A stretch of DNA of 64,000 nt, taken from positions 186,001 through 250,000 of the forward strand of contig JAVXUO010002269.1 in assembly GCA_033065855.1 (NCBI GenBank), in the 5' to 3' direction. The position numbers and the translations under genes are program-made. Below the pieces are notes generated by a model, which was not told where the DNA came from, ran no database searches, and saw only the letters and a program-made list of their open reading frames with translations. Origin of the DNA: Escallonia rubra (taxonomy: Eukaryota; Streptophyta; Magnoliopsida; Escalloniales; Escalloniaceae). Positions 12,307-23,855 of this stretch are shown here, piece after piece (within the stretch, counting starts at the first letter, position 1; each line of letters begins with the position of its first letter).

Positions 12307-15300
12307 ATGGATCGGTACCAGAAGGTGGAGAAGCCGAGAGCTGAGACGCCGATTGACGAGAATGAGATTCGGATTACGAGCCAAGGGAGGATGCGCAGCT
12401 ATATCACTTATGCTATGAGTTTGCTTCAGGTTTACTTGCAATCTTCGCTGATTAATGTTCAATTAGGAGCTCATGAAACTTTAAATTTTACACTTTTTGG
12501 TTGTTTGATTTGTGATAATTTGATAACAATCGAAAACAGCGTGTATGCACTGTTTTGAGTCCCTATGTTTATCATACTGTGTGCAATGACAACATAAGGA
12601 TAACAGTGAAGCGTTTATTTGTAATTTATTCTACGTAGTATCGATTGATGATATCGGTTGAAGTTTTGCATTAGTTTCATGCTTGTCAGTATGAAGATGA
12701 GTGGTATAATAGAGTTGTCCTGGTTCAATATGTTTGCTGAATGTGTCTGTGCTTGCTTGCCATGTATATGGTGACATTGCATGGTTATGGTCTTGTGAAT
12801 TTGCGGTCGTATTTGGTATTTTATACATCGTAGTTGATGGAGTGGCTGTAATTCACTGTGTTTGACAAAAGGCAGGTGAATAGTTTTCGATACTTGAATT
12901 TATATTTAGTAGTTTGCATGCTTTCTTGGACTGGTATCTAGAGTACTATTTAATCTTTTAGGTTTCCTCGTACGTAGTGTCAGACTGAAGCGTGGTGTTA
13001 TAAATCCTGTTTCCTTTCTAAGTTTTGAGGTAAATTCAGCGTGGTTCTAGTCTCAGAGAGAGAGCTTGGCTTCGTTCTGCTCCTCTTACTTATCCATGAT
13101 TTAATACTTTGTAGGAAAAAGGTTCTTCAGAAATCATTTTCAAGGCAATGGGTCGAGCCATCAACAAAACTGTGACAATTGTGGAGTTGATAAAGGTATG
13201 CCCTTCATTATCTTCTTATGCTGTTTGGTTGTACTTGTGTTAGTCTTTTCTGATGATGTTGAGCATATGTCATCGTGTTCATACTGTAGAGGAGAATTGT
13301 TGGTCTTCATCAAATTACATCAATCGGGTCCACTGACATAACTGATACATGGGAACCCCTTGAGGAAGGCCTCCTCCCGTAAGTTCACTCAGAGTTGCTA
13401 GAAACGTTGAAGTTTTGCATATCATATTAGCGTACGTCGTAGTTTTGCATATCGTGTAATATACGTTGAAGTTTTGCACGTGGTATAGTATATTATGAAG
13501 TTTTGCTACGTGGTTTAACATACGTTGAAGTTTTACATATAGCTTTTATATTATGGCTCTTACAATGGATCTTTTGTTGATGCAGTCTGCAAACCGTTAG
13601 GCATGTTTCCATGATCACTATAACTCTCTCGAAGAATGAACTGAATACAGCATCTGTTGGGTGAGTTAGTTTAGTTGCCTGGCAATATGCTGGCGTGGTT
13701 GTCTTAATTATTTTGTCAATTAACAATTAGTTTAGTTGCCTTTTGCGTTGCAATTATTGTGGGCATCATTTACAGAGTATCCTTCTACATGCTAATAATT
13801 CTGTGATTATAAGTATTATCCAAAGTCAATTGTACTGATCTGAATGGTGATGAAGTGGTTGGATCGAGTGGTTTGTTGAGTTTCTTGATGTTGCATAATT
13901 CATGCCCAATTAACTGCTCGTGTTATGGGTTTTTCTTATTGTTCTTTTTTGTGTATGAAACGAGCTTATGAGGGTGAGCCTCGCGTAATGGAAAGGTTGC
14001 CAAACCCGCTCCGTAAACCCTACATTGGCAGGAGAACTTCGCTAGACCCTAATAAAGGCTTCCTTTTCCCTTTTTCTTTTAACCTTTGGTATGCGTAGAA
14101 GTTTAGTTTTCTTATTGTTCTCTTCTGTGTATTTAACAAGCCTTTGAGGGCGTGCTTTGCATAATATTAAGGTTACTCCAATGTGAGCTAGACCCTTGTA
14201 AATGCATCCTTTTCTTTGAGCTTTTGGTATGCGTATAAGTTAGTTGTCTACTTCTCACAAATCACAGTGGCATTTCTGATTTATTGATACGTACTGCAGG
14301 TACCAACCTCCGTTACCAGCTGAGCTGGTGAAGGTTGCAACTGAGTTTGATTATGAAGGAGGTATTGTCACATTTTATGTTGTACGAATTTGTTTGAAAG
14401 TTATTATACTTGTATGGGCATTAAATGTGACGTGTTGATCATGCAGAGGGATCACCTACTGGTCGAGGCAGGGGCCGTGGTGGTAGGGGGAGGGGAAGAC
14501 CTAGAGCTATATCTGGTATGGAGTTTGCTTTCAATTCCTTTTTCTTATCCCAAGTTCCTTTAAGTTAGACACAAGATTGTTTGTGTAAGGGTTTCATAGT
14601 TTTACAATTGAGCCATTGTAATGGTTTGACTAGCCTATTGCTAAACTAGCAGAAGCAAGATATTGGGAACTAAAGGATTTTACTGGATCTAGCTCTCTCT
14701 GTTGTTATATCTCCTTGGAATATGGGTAATCTGGTGATTATGGAGACTTATAAGCTGGCAGAGATTTGAATCATATAAAGTGTATCAGGATTAAGATAAT
14801 GCCTGCCTGAGACTGAATGTACTCCTTGATTACAAGCTATTGATTAAGCGTAACGGTATTCGTTTAATAACAAGGCAGTTTTAATTTTGTTACAGGGAAT
14901 GGTTTTGCATCTGCTGAGTATGATGATGGAGGTTATGATCGCCCTAGGGGCTATCCTAGGGGTAGAGGCCGAGGGAGAGGTCGTGGTTTCCGTGGGCGTG
15001 GAAGGGGAGGATACAATGGTCCTCAGTTGGACAACATGCAAGATGCTGGAGGATATATGCAAGATGTGCCTCAGGGCAGAGGTACCTTGTTTTTTGGAAC
15101 CTTTTGGTTTTTTAATACTTGTTTAATGTATAAGAATAAGTGTGGCACTGTTCAGAGTAGCATGTGGTTCTACCAAACTGGTATTTGTGATGGCTGCGTT
15201 TGTTGGTTTTGCTTTGTTAGTGAATGGATCATTCATTTTGTTTTTTAAATGCTCCTTTTTACCCCTTGAATTATCTTTGACCCCCAACTTAGTTTTTAAG

Positions 15301-16349
15301 GGGTATATGGGGATATAGTTTCGACTCAATTTTGATCTAAAGTAATGCTCGCATATTCTCACTTCCTCTCAAGAACAAGGAAAAAGTTATTGTTCCTCTC
15401 ACCAGCACAGACTGAATGAATGTCTAAAACACTTTCTGCTGCGGTGTTGCCGCAGCTGGCTGATCCATCAGAGTTGGCAACTTGAGCCATCCATCATTGC
15501 CATGTCCATCGAATCATAATCAACATAAGTGGAAGCCTGTCGAATTTGAAGGGGTGATCCAGGCCGTATTTTAGTCCTGAAACCCACCTGTATTTTCTTT
15601 CTTTTTTCTTGTAAAAAGATGGGTTGGCGTATCCTTCCTGTATCATATCCATATATCTGCAGCCGAATCCTTACTATCTTGTTAGCTTATCTTGATAGAG
15701 CCTTGAACTTTTGCTACTTCTGTTTTTTATATTCAAGATTTAACCTGTAGTAAGCTTTAGGAGAAAAGGCATTTTGTTGGTAGCTGTAGCTTTGTATACT
15801 TGCATATCATTGAATTAGATTACGTTGGAGGGTAATGGAATTCATAGCTGCCTAGCCTAGCCTAGGAAAACACGAGCTCAAGATATTTAGACAGTAAGCA
15901 GTGGATATATGCCACCTGTAATGCCAGTACGTTCCAAGCTTCTAAACAGAATTAATCTAGCAAATTTAGCACTGACTATAAATGATGGAAACCTCCCCTG
16001 CTCGTACTTTCTTGGCTTTCCCTCCTTGTCATGATATACCTACTCATTCGAACATGAAAGCTTTTAAGCCCCGGCTTGGAGATAACATCCAATTATTAGT
16101 GTCTTCAAGAATTTGAGTGTGGGCAGTGTGATATCTTTTTGGGATGTTGAGAGTTAGAAAGTGGGGGAGGTGTTCTGATATATTTTCTTTGATTGAAGAG
16201 AAGACGCTGATCACACCTTGTTATTTATTATAAGTTCACAGGATGATTGTTTGTGATGTGGTTCTGTTGTAGGTCGTGGCCGCGGCAGGGGAATGCGTGG
16301 CAGGGGTCGTGGATTTAGATCTAATGGACCGATCCAGGCAGCTGCTTAA
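12307..16349 (+). CDS. Alba-domain DNA/RNA-binding protein with RGG tail, 8 exons
   Basis: Exons 12307-12429, 13115-13195, 13290-13378, 13586-13660, 14300-14361, 14447-14515, 14896-15081 and 16273-16349 give 253 residues. Residues about 18-118 form the Alba domain (NEIRITSQGRMRSYITYA, then FKAMGRAINKTV). After a short linker come arginine-glycine repeats (GRGRGRGGRGRGR and PRGRGRGRGRGFRGRGRGG) and a final RGG block. This is the long plant Alba class (Arabidopsis ALBA4/5 type), which binds RNA and DNA-RNA hybrids in cytoplasm and nucleus. The start is the ATG at 12307 directly before MDRYQKVEKP; the reading frame upstream has only a TTG and crosses a probable leader intron acceptor. The neighbour upstream is the thioredoxin-like gene in the same orientation, as in Arabidopsis. 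Confidence 0.95.
13932..14240 (+). repeat. Imperfect tandem duplication inside Alba intron 4
   Basis: Unit 1 (13932-14101) and unit 2 (14107-14240) both begin ttttcttattgttct, continue with gagggtgagc or gagggcgtgc, share ctagaccct followed by ctt-rich sequence, and end ggtatgcgta. Unit 2 carries deletions. The middle of unit 1 (cgcgtaatggaaaggttgcc) resembles the start of tRNA-derived plant SINEs, but this is only suggestive. Confidence 0.65.
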
Positions 16350-17710
16350 GATGCACATTACGCGCAATTCGGTGTTTATGTTTAATGACGTGCTGGATGC
16401 CTGCTCCACCTCTATGTTTGCTGTTTTTCTTTCGATGATAATATTAACCGTAGGACAATCAAGGTGTAACATCGTAGACTAATTCTAGAAGCTTGTGACT
16501 GCAGCCCATACGTTGCGAGTTTTTTTTTGTAATGTCGTTTCTGTTTTATTTTTTTCGATTTGTAGAAAGTAGATCAGGTGCTTGATCAACTGTAAACCTG
16601 TTCAGTGAGCAGCACATTCTTTTATTTATTTGGCTTTAAAGAGTTTGGTGCTAGATTCATGTTTGATACCCCCGGGGCACGCCGTCCCTTCCTTTTTATG
16701 GTTATTGTAAGGGTTAATTGCAGCAATATCTTTAGTTTTGTGTAATTGTAGGCAAGGACATTGAGGATGGAAAGTGGCCCTCATAACCAAACGAAATCTT
16801 TAAAATACACAATGGATTGGGGTTAATGGCTTAACATGTCCTTGACGTCTTAAATGCTCCTTTAGGAAGGGAGCTCCGAGGATCTGCAAAGAAAAACAAA
16901 GAATCTGAAAACTAAAAGAAACATAGAAAAAAATAATACCACCCTATATGCTATGAAGCTAGTTGCACCAAAAAAAAGCAGCAGGAGAGCTGCATGATCG
17001 GACGCTAACTCACCACCCTATACCATGTACTCGATCAAAAACTTGGAACTCGCTTTCAATCCCTACCTCGCAAACCAAACCAGCTGCTAGAAGATACATC
17101 CAAAAAGCCACAACGAAAGGGTTGGGTACCCGGCAGGGCATTGTTAGAGCAAGCTCAAAAGACTTTGGAACCCAACCCAACCCTCCTCCCTCGGCCCCCC
17201 ATAACCAAAAAACCAGTGCAGGACCAAAGCCTCGAGCACCTTCCCCTTACCCCAGGGCCTCAACGCCCTTTCCCCATTCGCTCTTAAAAACATCCTTCAT
17301 ATAGTAGATCTAGGGTTGTTATCTTTTTTCGAAGGTATTCGTGAGGTCTTCGTTGCGATTGGATGCAGATGCCAATGGGATGGGTGATGCCGCCAGTCGT
17401 CTAGGTGGATACAGTTAGGATTTGCGGCGACGCTTGGGTTGCAGATGCACAAATGAAGCCCAATCGTTGCAGGCGGCCTTTAGGCGAGGTTATTGTCCAT
17501 GTGTCTCATTTCTTGTCTCTTTGAGCAATCGTTCTTGGGGTATGGGGTACATTGCCTTCTAGTTTTCATTAGTTTGGGGTGGTTTGGCTGGGTCCTTTTG
17601 GAAGGGTGGTTAAGGCGACGGGGCCTCGAGGGGTGGGGTGTGTGTGGGCGGAGAGGAGGAGGGGGGTGGGGTGGGGTATTAGGTGGGCTTAGGATTCTTG
17701 GAACTTCAAG

Positions 17711-17915
17711 GGGTTGGCCTAGTGGTAAAGAAGGTTTGCTCCTTTTCTTGACTTGGCTCAAACCTTGAGGCCAGCACCGGGAAGAAAAATACTATTTTGA
17801 AAGCACTAGGCCAATATGGGGGATGCGCCCTGAAGATCGTATCGGGAGGGGACTTAGTTTCCATTGATGCTAAAGTCAGTTTGAGGATACCTCTTATCGT
17901 GTAATTCAAAAAGAA
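17711..17915 (+). mobile_element. tRNA-derived SINE-like sequence
   Basis: An RNA polymerase III A-box-like tggcctagtgg (17715-17725) is followed about 30 bases later by a degenerate B-box-like ggctcaaacc (17755-17764). The sequence ends in an A-rich stretch after gtgtaattcaaaaag. No clean target duplication was found. The copy in unit B (from about 19597) has lost the A box. Confidence 0.5.
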
Positions 17916-18062
17916 AAAAAAAAAGAAAATCTAGGAAATATGTGCTTAAATCAAGAAGAAAGAAGCAACCACTTGATATGAGTGAACAAAGCTTACCACA
18001 ATTCACCATGGATTTCTCAAAACAAGTCTTGCCCGAGACATAATCAATTGACATGAACTTCA

Positions 18063-19222
18063 GTCAACTAGTAATTGTTTCATATTTTCTCTCTCTTCTA
18101 GCTAACAATCTGCCTTCTCTCTAAAGAACAAAGCCCGACAGACAGCCACCATGGCCGCCCCACCGTGCTCCCGCTCGCGTGGGGCGGCAGCCTCTCCGGC
18201 GTGTCGTCTTGTTTTTCCTTGATTTCATCTTGTGTGGTGGTAGCATTATGGCTTGATCAATGGGTGGCCGGCGAAGCCACGGATGGGCGGATGGTAGCGG
18301 AGCGCGTGATCTGATCGGAGACGGTGAGCTCTCGGTAGTGTCCAATCTCGATCGATCTTGGTAGATCCAAACAGTCTGGCCATTTCGTCTTCTTTTGCAC
18401 CTTCACCGGAGCTTCGCCGGCGGTGATCGGAATCGCCGGATTACGTACTTGAATGACATTTCTAAATCCTTCAATGCTCTTCATTCCTATCTGTTCCCTG
18501 CTGTACATTGGTGGATATGGGGTTTGTGGTTGGTTGTGTGATCTTTGGTAGTTGCAGGATGGCTTGGTTTTGAAGGGGCTTAGCCATAGGTTTTGGATTG
18601 TTTGGTGGATCCTGGGGTCTTGGGCATAAGGTCTCGGGGGTGGGGTGGGGTGGGGTGCGCTCCTTGGGCAATTCGAGGCTTTGGGTGGGGGGTTGGGGTG
18701 GGGGAGCTCTGTCTGGGGTTCGGACAATCTGTTCTTGGGTTAGGCTAGGTGATTTAGCGTCCTGTGTCTACCGTGATCTGTTGTGGGTGAGTAGTGTTGT
18801 TCTCCGCCATGTCCGGTGAAAGTTGGTTCAGATTTGAGAAAAGGATAGTAGAAGGTTTAAATTTGCGGTGTTGATGATCTTGGTGGTGTGCTGCACCGTA
18901 TTTAACGGTTTGCTCACCTTTGGTTCGTGCGGTTCTCGTTGTGCTGTTACCACGTTACTCTTGTGCCTTTTTTATTTTTATGTTTCGTTTGTTTTGGTAT
19001 GCTAATCTGTAAATTGGGCATGTTACTTTAAGTTGAGTTAAAGTGTAGGATTTGCTCTGCTTTAGTTCAATTGTAATGTGTATAAGTTTACGAGGTTAGT
19101 TGTTATAAATTTCTGTGTACACAGAGTCACGGGTTTGTCGTGACCTTTTATGCCGTTTGGCGATTGTAATTACTGAAAAAGCTCTTTATCAATGCTATTC
19201 TCGATCTTATCAAAAAAAAAAA
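18063..19222 (+). mobile_element. Non-LTR retroposon with poly(A) tail and 17-bp target duplication
   Basis: The insert is flanked by direct copies of aattgacatgaacttca at 18046-18062 and 19223-19239, and ends in a run of A after ctcgatcttatc, as plant L1-type LINEs often do. The matching position in duplication copy B (about 19907-19930) is an uninterrupted empty site. At 1160 bases it is short for a full LINE. No reverse transcriptase or endonuclease reading frame can be read in either strand, so it is a truncated or non-autonomous copy. Confidence 0.85.
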
Positions 19223-20173
19223 AATTGACATGAACTTCATAGAAAAGGTCTAGGTGGGTACAATTCACCATTGTATTCGTTGCAATTGGATGCAGATGCT
19301 AAACGAGACAGGTGACGCCGCTAGTCGTCTAGGTAGATACAGTTAGGACTTGCGGCGACGCTCGGGATGTAGATGCACAGATGAAGCCCAATCATTGCAG
19401 GCGGCCTTTAGGCAAGGTTATCGTCTATGTCTCATTTCTTGCCTCCTTGGGCAATCATTCTTGGGGTATGGGGTACATTGCCTGCTAGTTTTCGTTAGTT
19501 TGGGGTGGTTTGGCTGGGTTCTTTTGGAAGGGTGGTTAAGGCGATGTGGCCTCGAGGTGTGGGGTGTGTGCGCCCTGGGTTAGGATTCTTGGAATTCTAA
19601 GGGGTTTGCTCCCTTTCTTAACTTGACTCGAATCTTGAAGCCAGCACCTGGAAGAAAAATACTCTTTTGAATGCACCAGGCCAATGTGATGGGCCTGAAG
19701 ATCGTTCCGAAAGGGGATTTAATCTCGATTGATATTAAAATCGATCTGAGGATACCTCTTACCGTGTAATTCAAAAAGAAAAAAGTAAATGAAAATCTAG
19801 GAAATATGTGCTTAAATCAAGAAGAGAGGCAACCACTTGATACGAATAACAAAGCTTCCTATAATTCACCAAGAATTTCTCAAAACAAGTCTTGTCCGGG
19901 ACATAATCATTTGAGATGAACTTCATAGAAAAGGTCTAATTTTGTCTAGTGCCAATAAGAAAGAAGCCTTTTGTGTTTTGTATTGTACAACTACTTAACT
20001 TTTTTGACTGTCTTGATCCAACAGTTATAAGATTAGACCTCTTCTTTGCCTCGACTTATTTGCGATCGAGCACTTTGATCTTCGATCCATTAGGCCTTCC
20101 TTATCCAATCGTTTCGAACTACACAGTGAAACTACAAGTGATTGTACTCTGCCCCCAAAATGATTGTACATCA

Positions 20174-20265
20174 CGCGCCCTTTAGCCAAATGGTAGAGCC
20201 GGCAACCTTCTGTTCTGTAAGGGAACGCAGCCAAAATAGTTAGCGACATCCGGGTCAAATTCTGT
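20174..20265 (+). mobile_element. tRNA-like segment with A and B boxes, probable SINE head
   Basis: gcgccctttagccaaatggtagagc looks like the 5' part of a tRNA, with the A box tagccaaatgg at 20183-20193. gggtcaaattc at 20252-20262 resembles a B box. The segment does not fold into a full tRNA with matching acceptor ends by eye, and box spacing is wide, so a SINE relic is more likely than a tRNA gene. It lies within 200 bases of the monooxygenase start. Confidence 0.45.
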
Positions 20266-20439
20266 GTCCCTCCTCGGAGTCTTATTGCTTGCGCATATGC
20301 TGGTGTCATCAGGTTTTCCGTGTCCCACCTCTGTTTCATAATATCTAAATTCCTTGGTCCTTTAAATAGCAACAATCATGTCATCTCTGTTGGAATTGGT
20401 CTTCAAGGCTGAGCATCCCATTTCCTTTGCTAAGCGAGC

Positions 20440-22990
20440 ATGTCTTCTTCTTTGCTTAAGGAAGAGATGAAGGAGGAAGACATTGTTATCGTGGGTGCTG
20501 GGATTGCTGGTCTCGCTACTTCCTTAGGACTTCACAGGTAAAAGGCTATGCTCTACTAGTTGGTTGGTATTCTTTCGCTCATCAATTTTGGAAAAGCTAT
20601 TGCATCAGAACAAACCAAAAACCATTCTTGTAGGTTGGGTTTGCGGAGCTTAGTTTTGGAGTCATCAGATAGTTCAAGAAGTACAGGTTTTGCTCTTACT
20701 TTGTGGACCAATGCCTGGAGGGCGTTGGATGCCGTCGGCATCGGAGATTCCCTTAGGCAACGCTCTGTTCAACTTCGAGGGTAAGGCTGGATCTATCAAT
20801 TAATTGTTTGAAAGGGACTATCTGTTTGGTAGAATGGTGTGTCCTGACTAGTTTTCCACTTACTGTTATTTAACTTCCTAAAAAGACGTGTGTAAGGTCA
20901 TCAGCTATTGTTTGTCTCATTCTGTTTCTATTTGGATTATGAGAGTTTTCTTGGGTGGAGAGTTCCTACCATACGCGTCATGTCCTAGCGGCAAGATTTA
21001 TTGGGATCGGGTAGCGTGCCGTTAGTGACGGACACCATCACCTATCAACATGGTGGGGACTTGCACACAAGAGTTACACTAGGGCGAGCTCAAGTTTATG
21101 CTGGGTGGTCTTGCAGGTTTCATATTGGCTCTGCTCATTCAGGTCATCCTGTTTCAGAGGTTTCAATTGATGCAACAAAATAGTGAGTAACTATCTCTTT
21201 AATGTTGTGCGTCCTTTGCTGGTTAGCTGAGCTATCGCTTGAGTGAGCTTTATACATGATGCAGCGGAGAATCTGAAGCTCGTTGTGTGGAAAGAAAGGA
21301 CTTACTTGGAACCTTAATGGAAGCATTACCCCGGGACACAGTTAGGTATTCCTCAAAGGTTGTTTCTATTCAAGAATCAGGACGCTTCAAATTGGTGCAC
21401 CTTTCAGATGGCACCATCCTCAAAACTAAGGTGATACGTACACGCCAATTTTACGATTTCTTTACTTTCACCAGGCTACTTTTGTCTCGACTTTTTACAT
21501 GTACTAAGGCTGATGATACTTCACGCTTGAAGGTGTTAATTGGGTGTGATGGAATCAATTCAAGTGTCGCAAATTGGTTAGGCCTTCAGAAACCGGTGTT
21601 TGCAGGGCGATCAGCGATTAGGGGCTTGGCTGAATTCCCAGATGGCCACGGCTTTGAGCCCAAGTTTTCTGTATACTTTGGAGGAGGTTTTCGCTTTGGC
21701 TTCATTCCATGCGATGCTAAGGGCTTATACTGGTTTTGCACCTACACACCATCTGCTTTCAAATGTAAGTTAAGCTATAATCACCTCATTCACTAATGGT
21801 TACTTGAAACTGAAACTATATTATTAGTGACATTTTTGACATAGTTGGCTGCATCAAATTACTCGTTTCCATGTCAAGAGTGTGTTCGGTAGGTCAGAGA
21901 AAACAAAGTGGAATGAGAGACGATGCTTATGCTTCTTTGTTTTGTATTGCATGTTTTAAATTTTCTTGATCCAATTCGTTTCGTGTTAAAAGTTAGGAAG
22001 CAGTGAAATATTATACTCAGATTTTCTTATCCAACTATAAGACTATTTTCAAAGAGCTTATGGACTAAGATATTACAGGGATGAAAATAGCCATTCTGAA
22101 ACACACAGCTAGTCACGCTACGGGTTGCTTTAGATTGCTGCTTGTAGTTATGGGGAGATAATGATGTATCATTTTATTCAAATCATTACGTACAATTGGT
22201 AGAATTTTGGATGCGAAGCCCCCTTTTAGTGCCAGAAATGCATTCATGTTTCAGAAACGCTTCAAGACTAGTAAAACTCAAACAACAGCCTGCATTGCCA
22301 ACTCTGTCACTAAAGGTGCTAAAGGAAGTGCTACTGATAGTTAAGCGGCAATTCCTCGACACTGAAAAGGAATTGCAACCGACATTTTCCTTTTATCAGA
22401 GATGGACTGATGTGGTTTTGGTCAATTGTAATGCAGACGATGAAGATATGGAGAAGAGCCCTGTCAAGATGAAGCAATTTGTACTGAACAACATTGGGAA
22501 GTTACCCCAAGAAGTATCTGATGTGGTCGAAAAAACTGAGCTAGATTCCATCTCTTGTGCTCAAATGAAGTTCAGGTTGCCATGGAATGTTTTACGGGGA
22601 GATATCATCAGAGACAATGTTTGTGTAGCGGGTGATGCACTTCATCCCATGACTCCTGATCTTGGTCAAGGTGGCTGTTCGGCATTGGAGGACAGTGTAA
22701 TTCTTGCAAGGTGCCTGGCCAAAGCCTTATTAACACAACCTAGAGCAGGTCCCAAGGAAGAAGAAGAAGAAGACGAGTATCGAAGGATCAAAAGGGGTTT
22801 GGAGGAGTATGGAAAAGATAGGCGATGGAGAAGTTTTAGTCTGATTAGTACCGGATACATAGTCGGACTGATACAAGAGAGTGCTGGGAAGTTGATGAGC
22901 TTCTTGAGAGATAGATGGTTGTCTAAGTACACACCCAACACTATGCTGAGGATGGCTGACTTTGATTGTGGGAAGTTAGTCATTTCTTAG
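20440..22990 (+). CDS. FAD-dependent monooxygenase (MO1/MO2, CTF2A-like), 6 exons
   Basis: Exons 20440-20537, 20634-20780, 21117-21182, 21265-21430, 21533-21764 and 22437-22990 join to 420 residues, the usual family length. Residues about 14-40 are the FAD-binding Rossmann start (IVIVGAGIAGLATSLG), followed by the ATG/STGFAL segment, the mid-protein IGCDGINSSVANWLG (DG motif), and the GD motif VAGDALHPMTPDLGQGG. This is the salicylate-hydroxylase-like plant group. Substrates are mostly unknown; the enzymes use NAD(P)H and oxygen. The gap between exons 4 and 5 is 102 bases, in frame and stop-free, so a 34-residue-longer form is possible. A polyadenylation signal aataaa is at 23277. The gene has no counterpart in the Arabidopsis block as I recall it. 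Confidence 0.92.
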
Positions 22991-23626
22991 GTTTTCCACT
23001 GCTCTTTGCTTCATGTTTCTTCTGAGAGCACTTTGCGCGAATGTCATCGCCAAAAAGAAACTGGATTGTTGTATAGAAGTTCTTACAAGGTGTCTGGCAT
23101 CCCATTCAGGGCAACCTTTCTGACTGTCCACTCTCATATTGTTTGGGTGTCACAATTTGTGTTCATGAGATTTGATTGTAACTTACTCCGAGATTATTAG
23201 ATCTTTTGCCCGTATACTAGGGCATTGATCGCCTTCTTGATGTGGTTTTTGAATTACTACTGAGCTCCATATTTCAATAAAATTCCTAAAGTTTCCAAAA
23301 AATAAGACAAAAACGGTTTGGACACTGCATCTCAAGTACCGGACATTAGTTAAGGTTTAACCCAGCCCAGTCCACTCCAGTCCAGCACGCCTTTTGATTT
23401 GTTGTTATGCGATCCGTCGTGCCTGTGATTGGTCACTGCCCAACTCACTGTTTGGGTTTAGGGTTCACAGATTTCTTCCAAGAACAAGAAAAATAATCCG
23501 CCGAAGTCTTGCGTGTTTGGTCACCTCGAAGTTGGGCTCGCAAACCTTATTATCCGGCAATGAATTGTCTGTATCTGTAAGCATTAATCCGCCGCCATTC
23601 TTAATCTAGAAACTCCAAAGTCCGAA

Positions 23627-23634
23627 GATCCGCG
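23627..23634 (-). promoter_or_regulatory. Histone-gene octamer CGCGGATC
   Basis: gatccgcg on the plus strand is the exact reverse complement of the CGCGGATC octamer conserved in plant histone promoters, where it drives S-phase and meristem expression. It lies 229 bases before the H3-like ATG. CCAAT-type motifs follow at about 23651 and 23683, and a TATA-like tatattataag at about 23756. The set is what an H3 promoter would contain. Confidence 0.65.
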
Positions 23635-23855
23635 AGAGAATGGAACTGGGCCAATCACACGAAGGTAACTGCATTAGCAGAGTCCAATCAAAGCAAAGCA
23701 CAAGGATCATCAGCTCCTTGGCTTCAATTCCACGTTAACCACTCTTTGCCAACTCTATATTATAAGTCTCAAGTCAAGAATTCAACTCCTAAAAGCCTCT
23801 CTGTGTCTCTTACAATTATCAGTTAAGAGGAATTGTTTGAAAATCTTGAGTAGGA

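Larger units (their letters stand above)
17349..19938 (+). repeat. Tandem duplication of a ~0.7 kb non-coding unit, copy A interrupted
   Basis: Copy A is 17349-18062 plus 19240-19254; copy B is 19276-19938. Both start ttcgttgc(g/a)attggatgcag and run through matching blocks such as gtcgtctaggt(g/a)gatacagttagga, ttggggtatggggtacattgcc and aatctaggaaatatgtgctt, to catagaaaaggtcta. Copy B lacks about 20 bases over the SINE A box and a G-rich stretch present in A near 17645-17690. The copies have diverged by many point changes, so the duplication is not recent. Confidence 0.85.
16350..20439. other. Repeat-dominated intergenic region
   Basis: After the Alba 3' end there is no convincing gene. 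The region holds a tandem duplication (17349-19938), a poly(A) retroposon inside copy A (18063-19222), SINE-like sequence (17711-17915) and a second tRNA-like promoter segment (20174-20265). Reading frames around 16963-17304 and 18257-18727 are proline-rich and match nothing I recognise. Confidence 0.7.

Noticed and set aside
18257-18727. 156-codon proline-rich minus-strand protein
   Set aside because: It lies inside the poly(A) retroposon on the antisense strand and arises from G-rich tracts; no conserved domain is visible.
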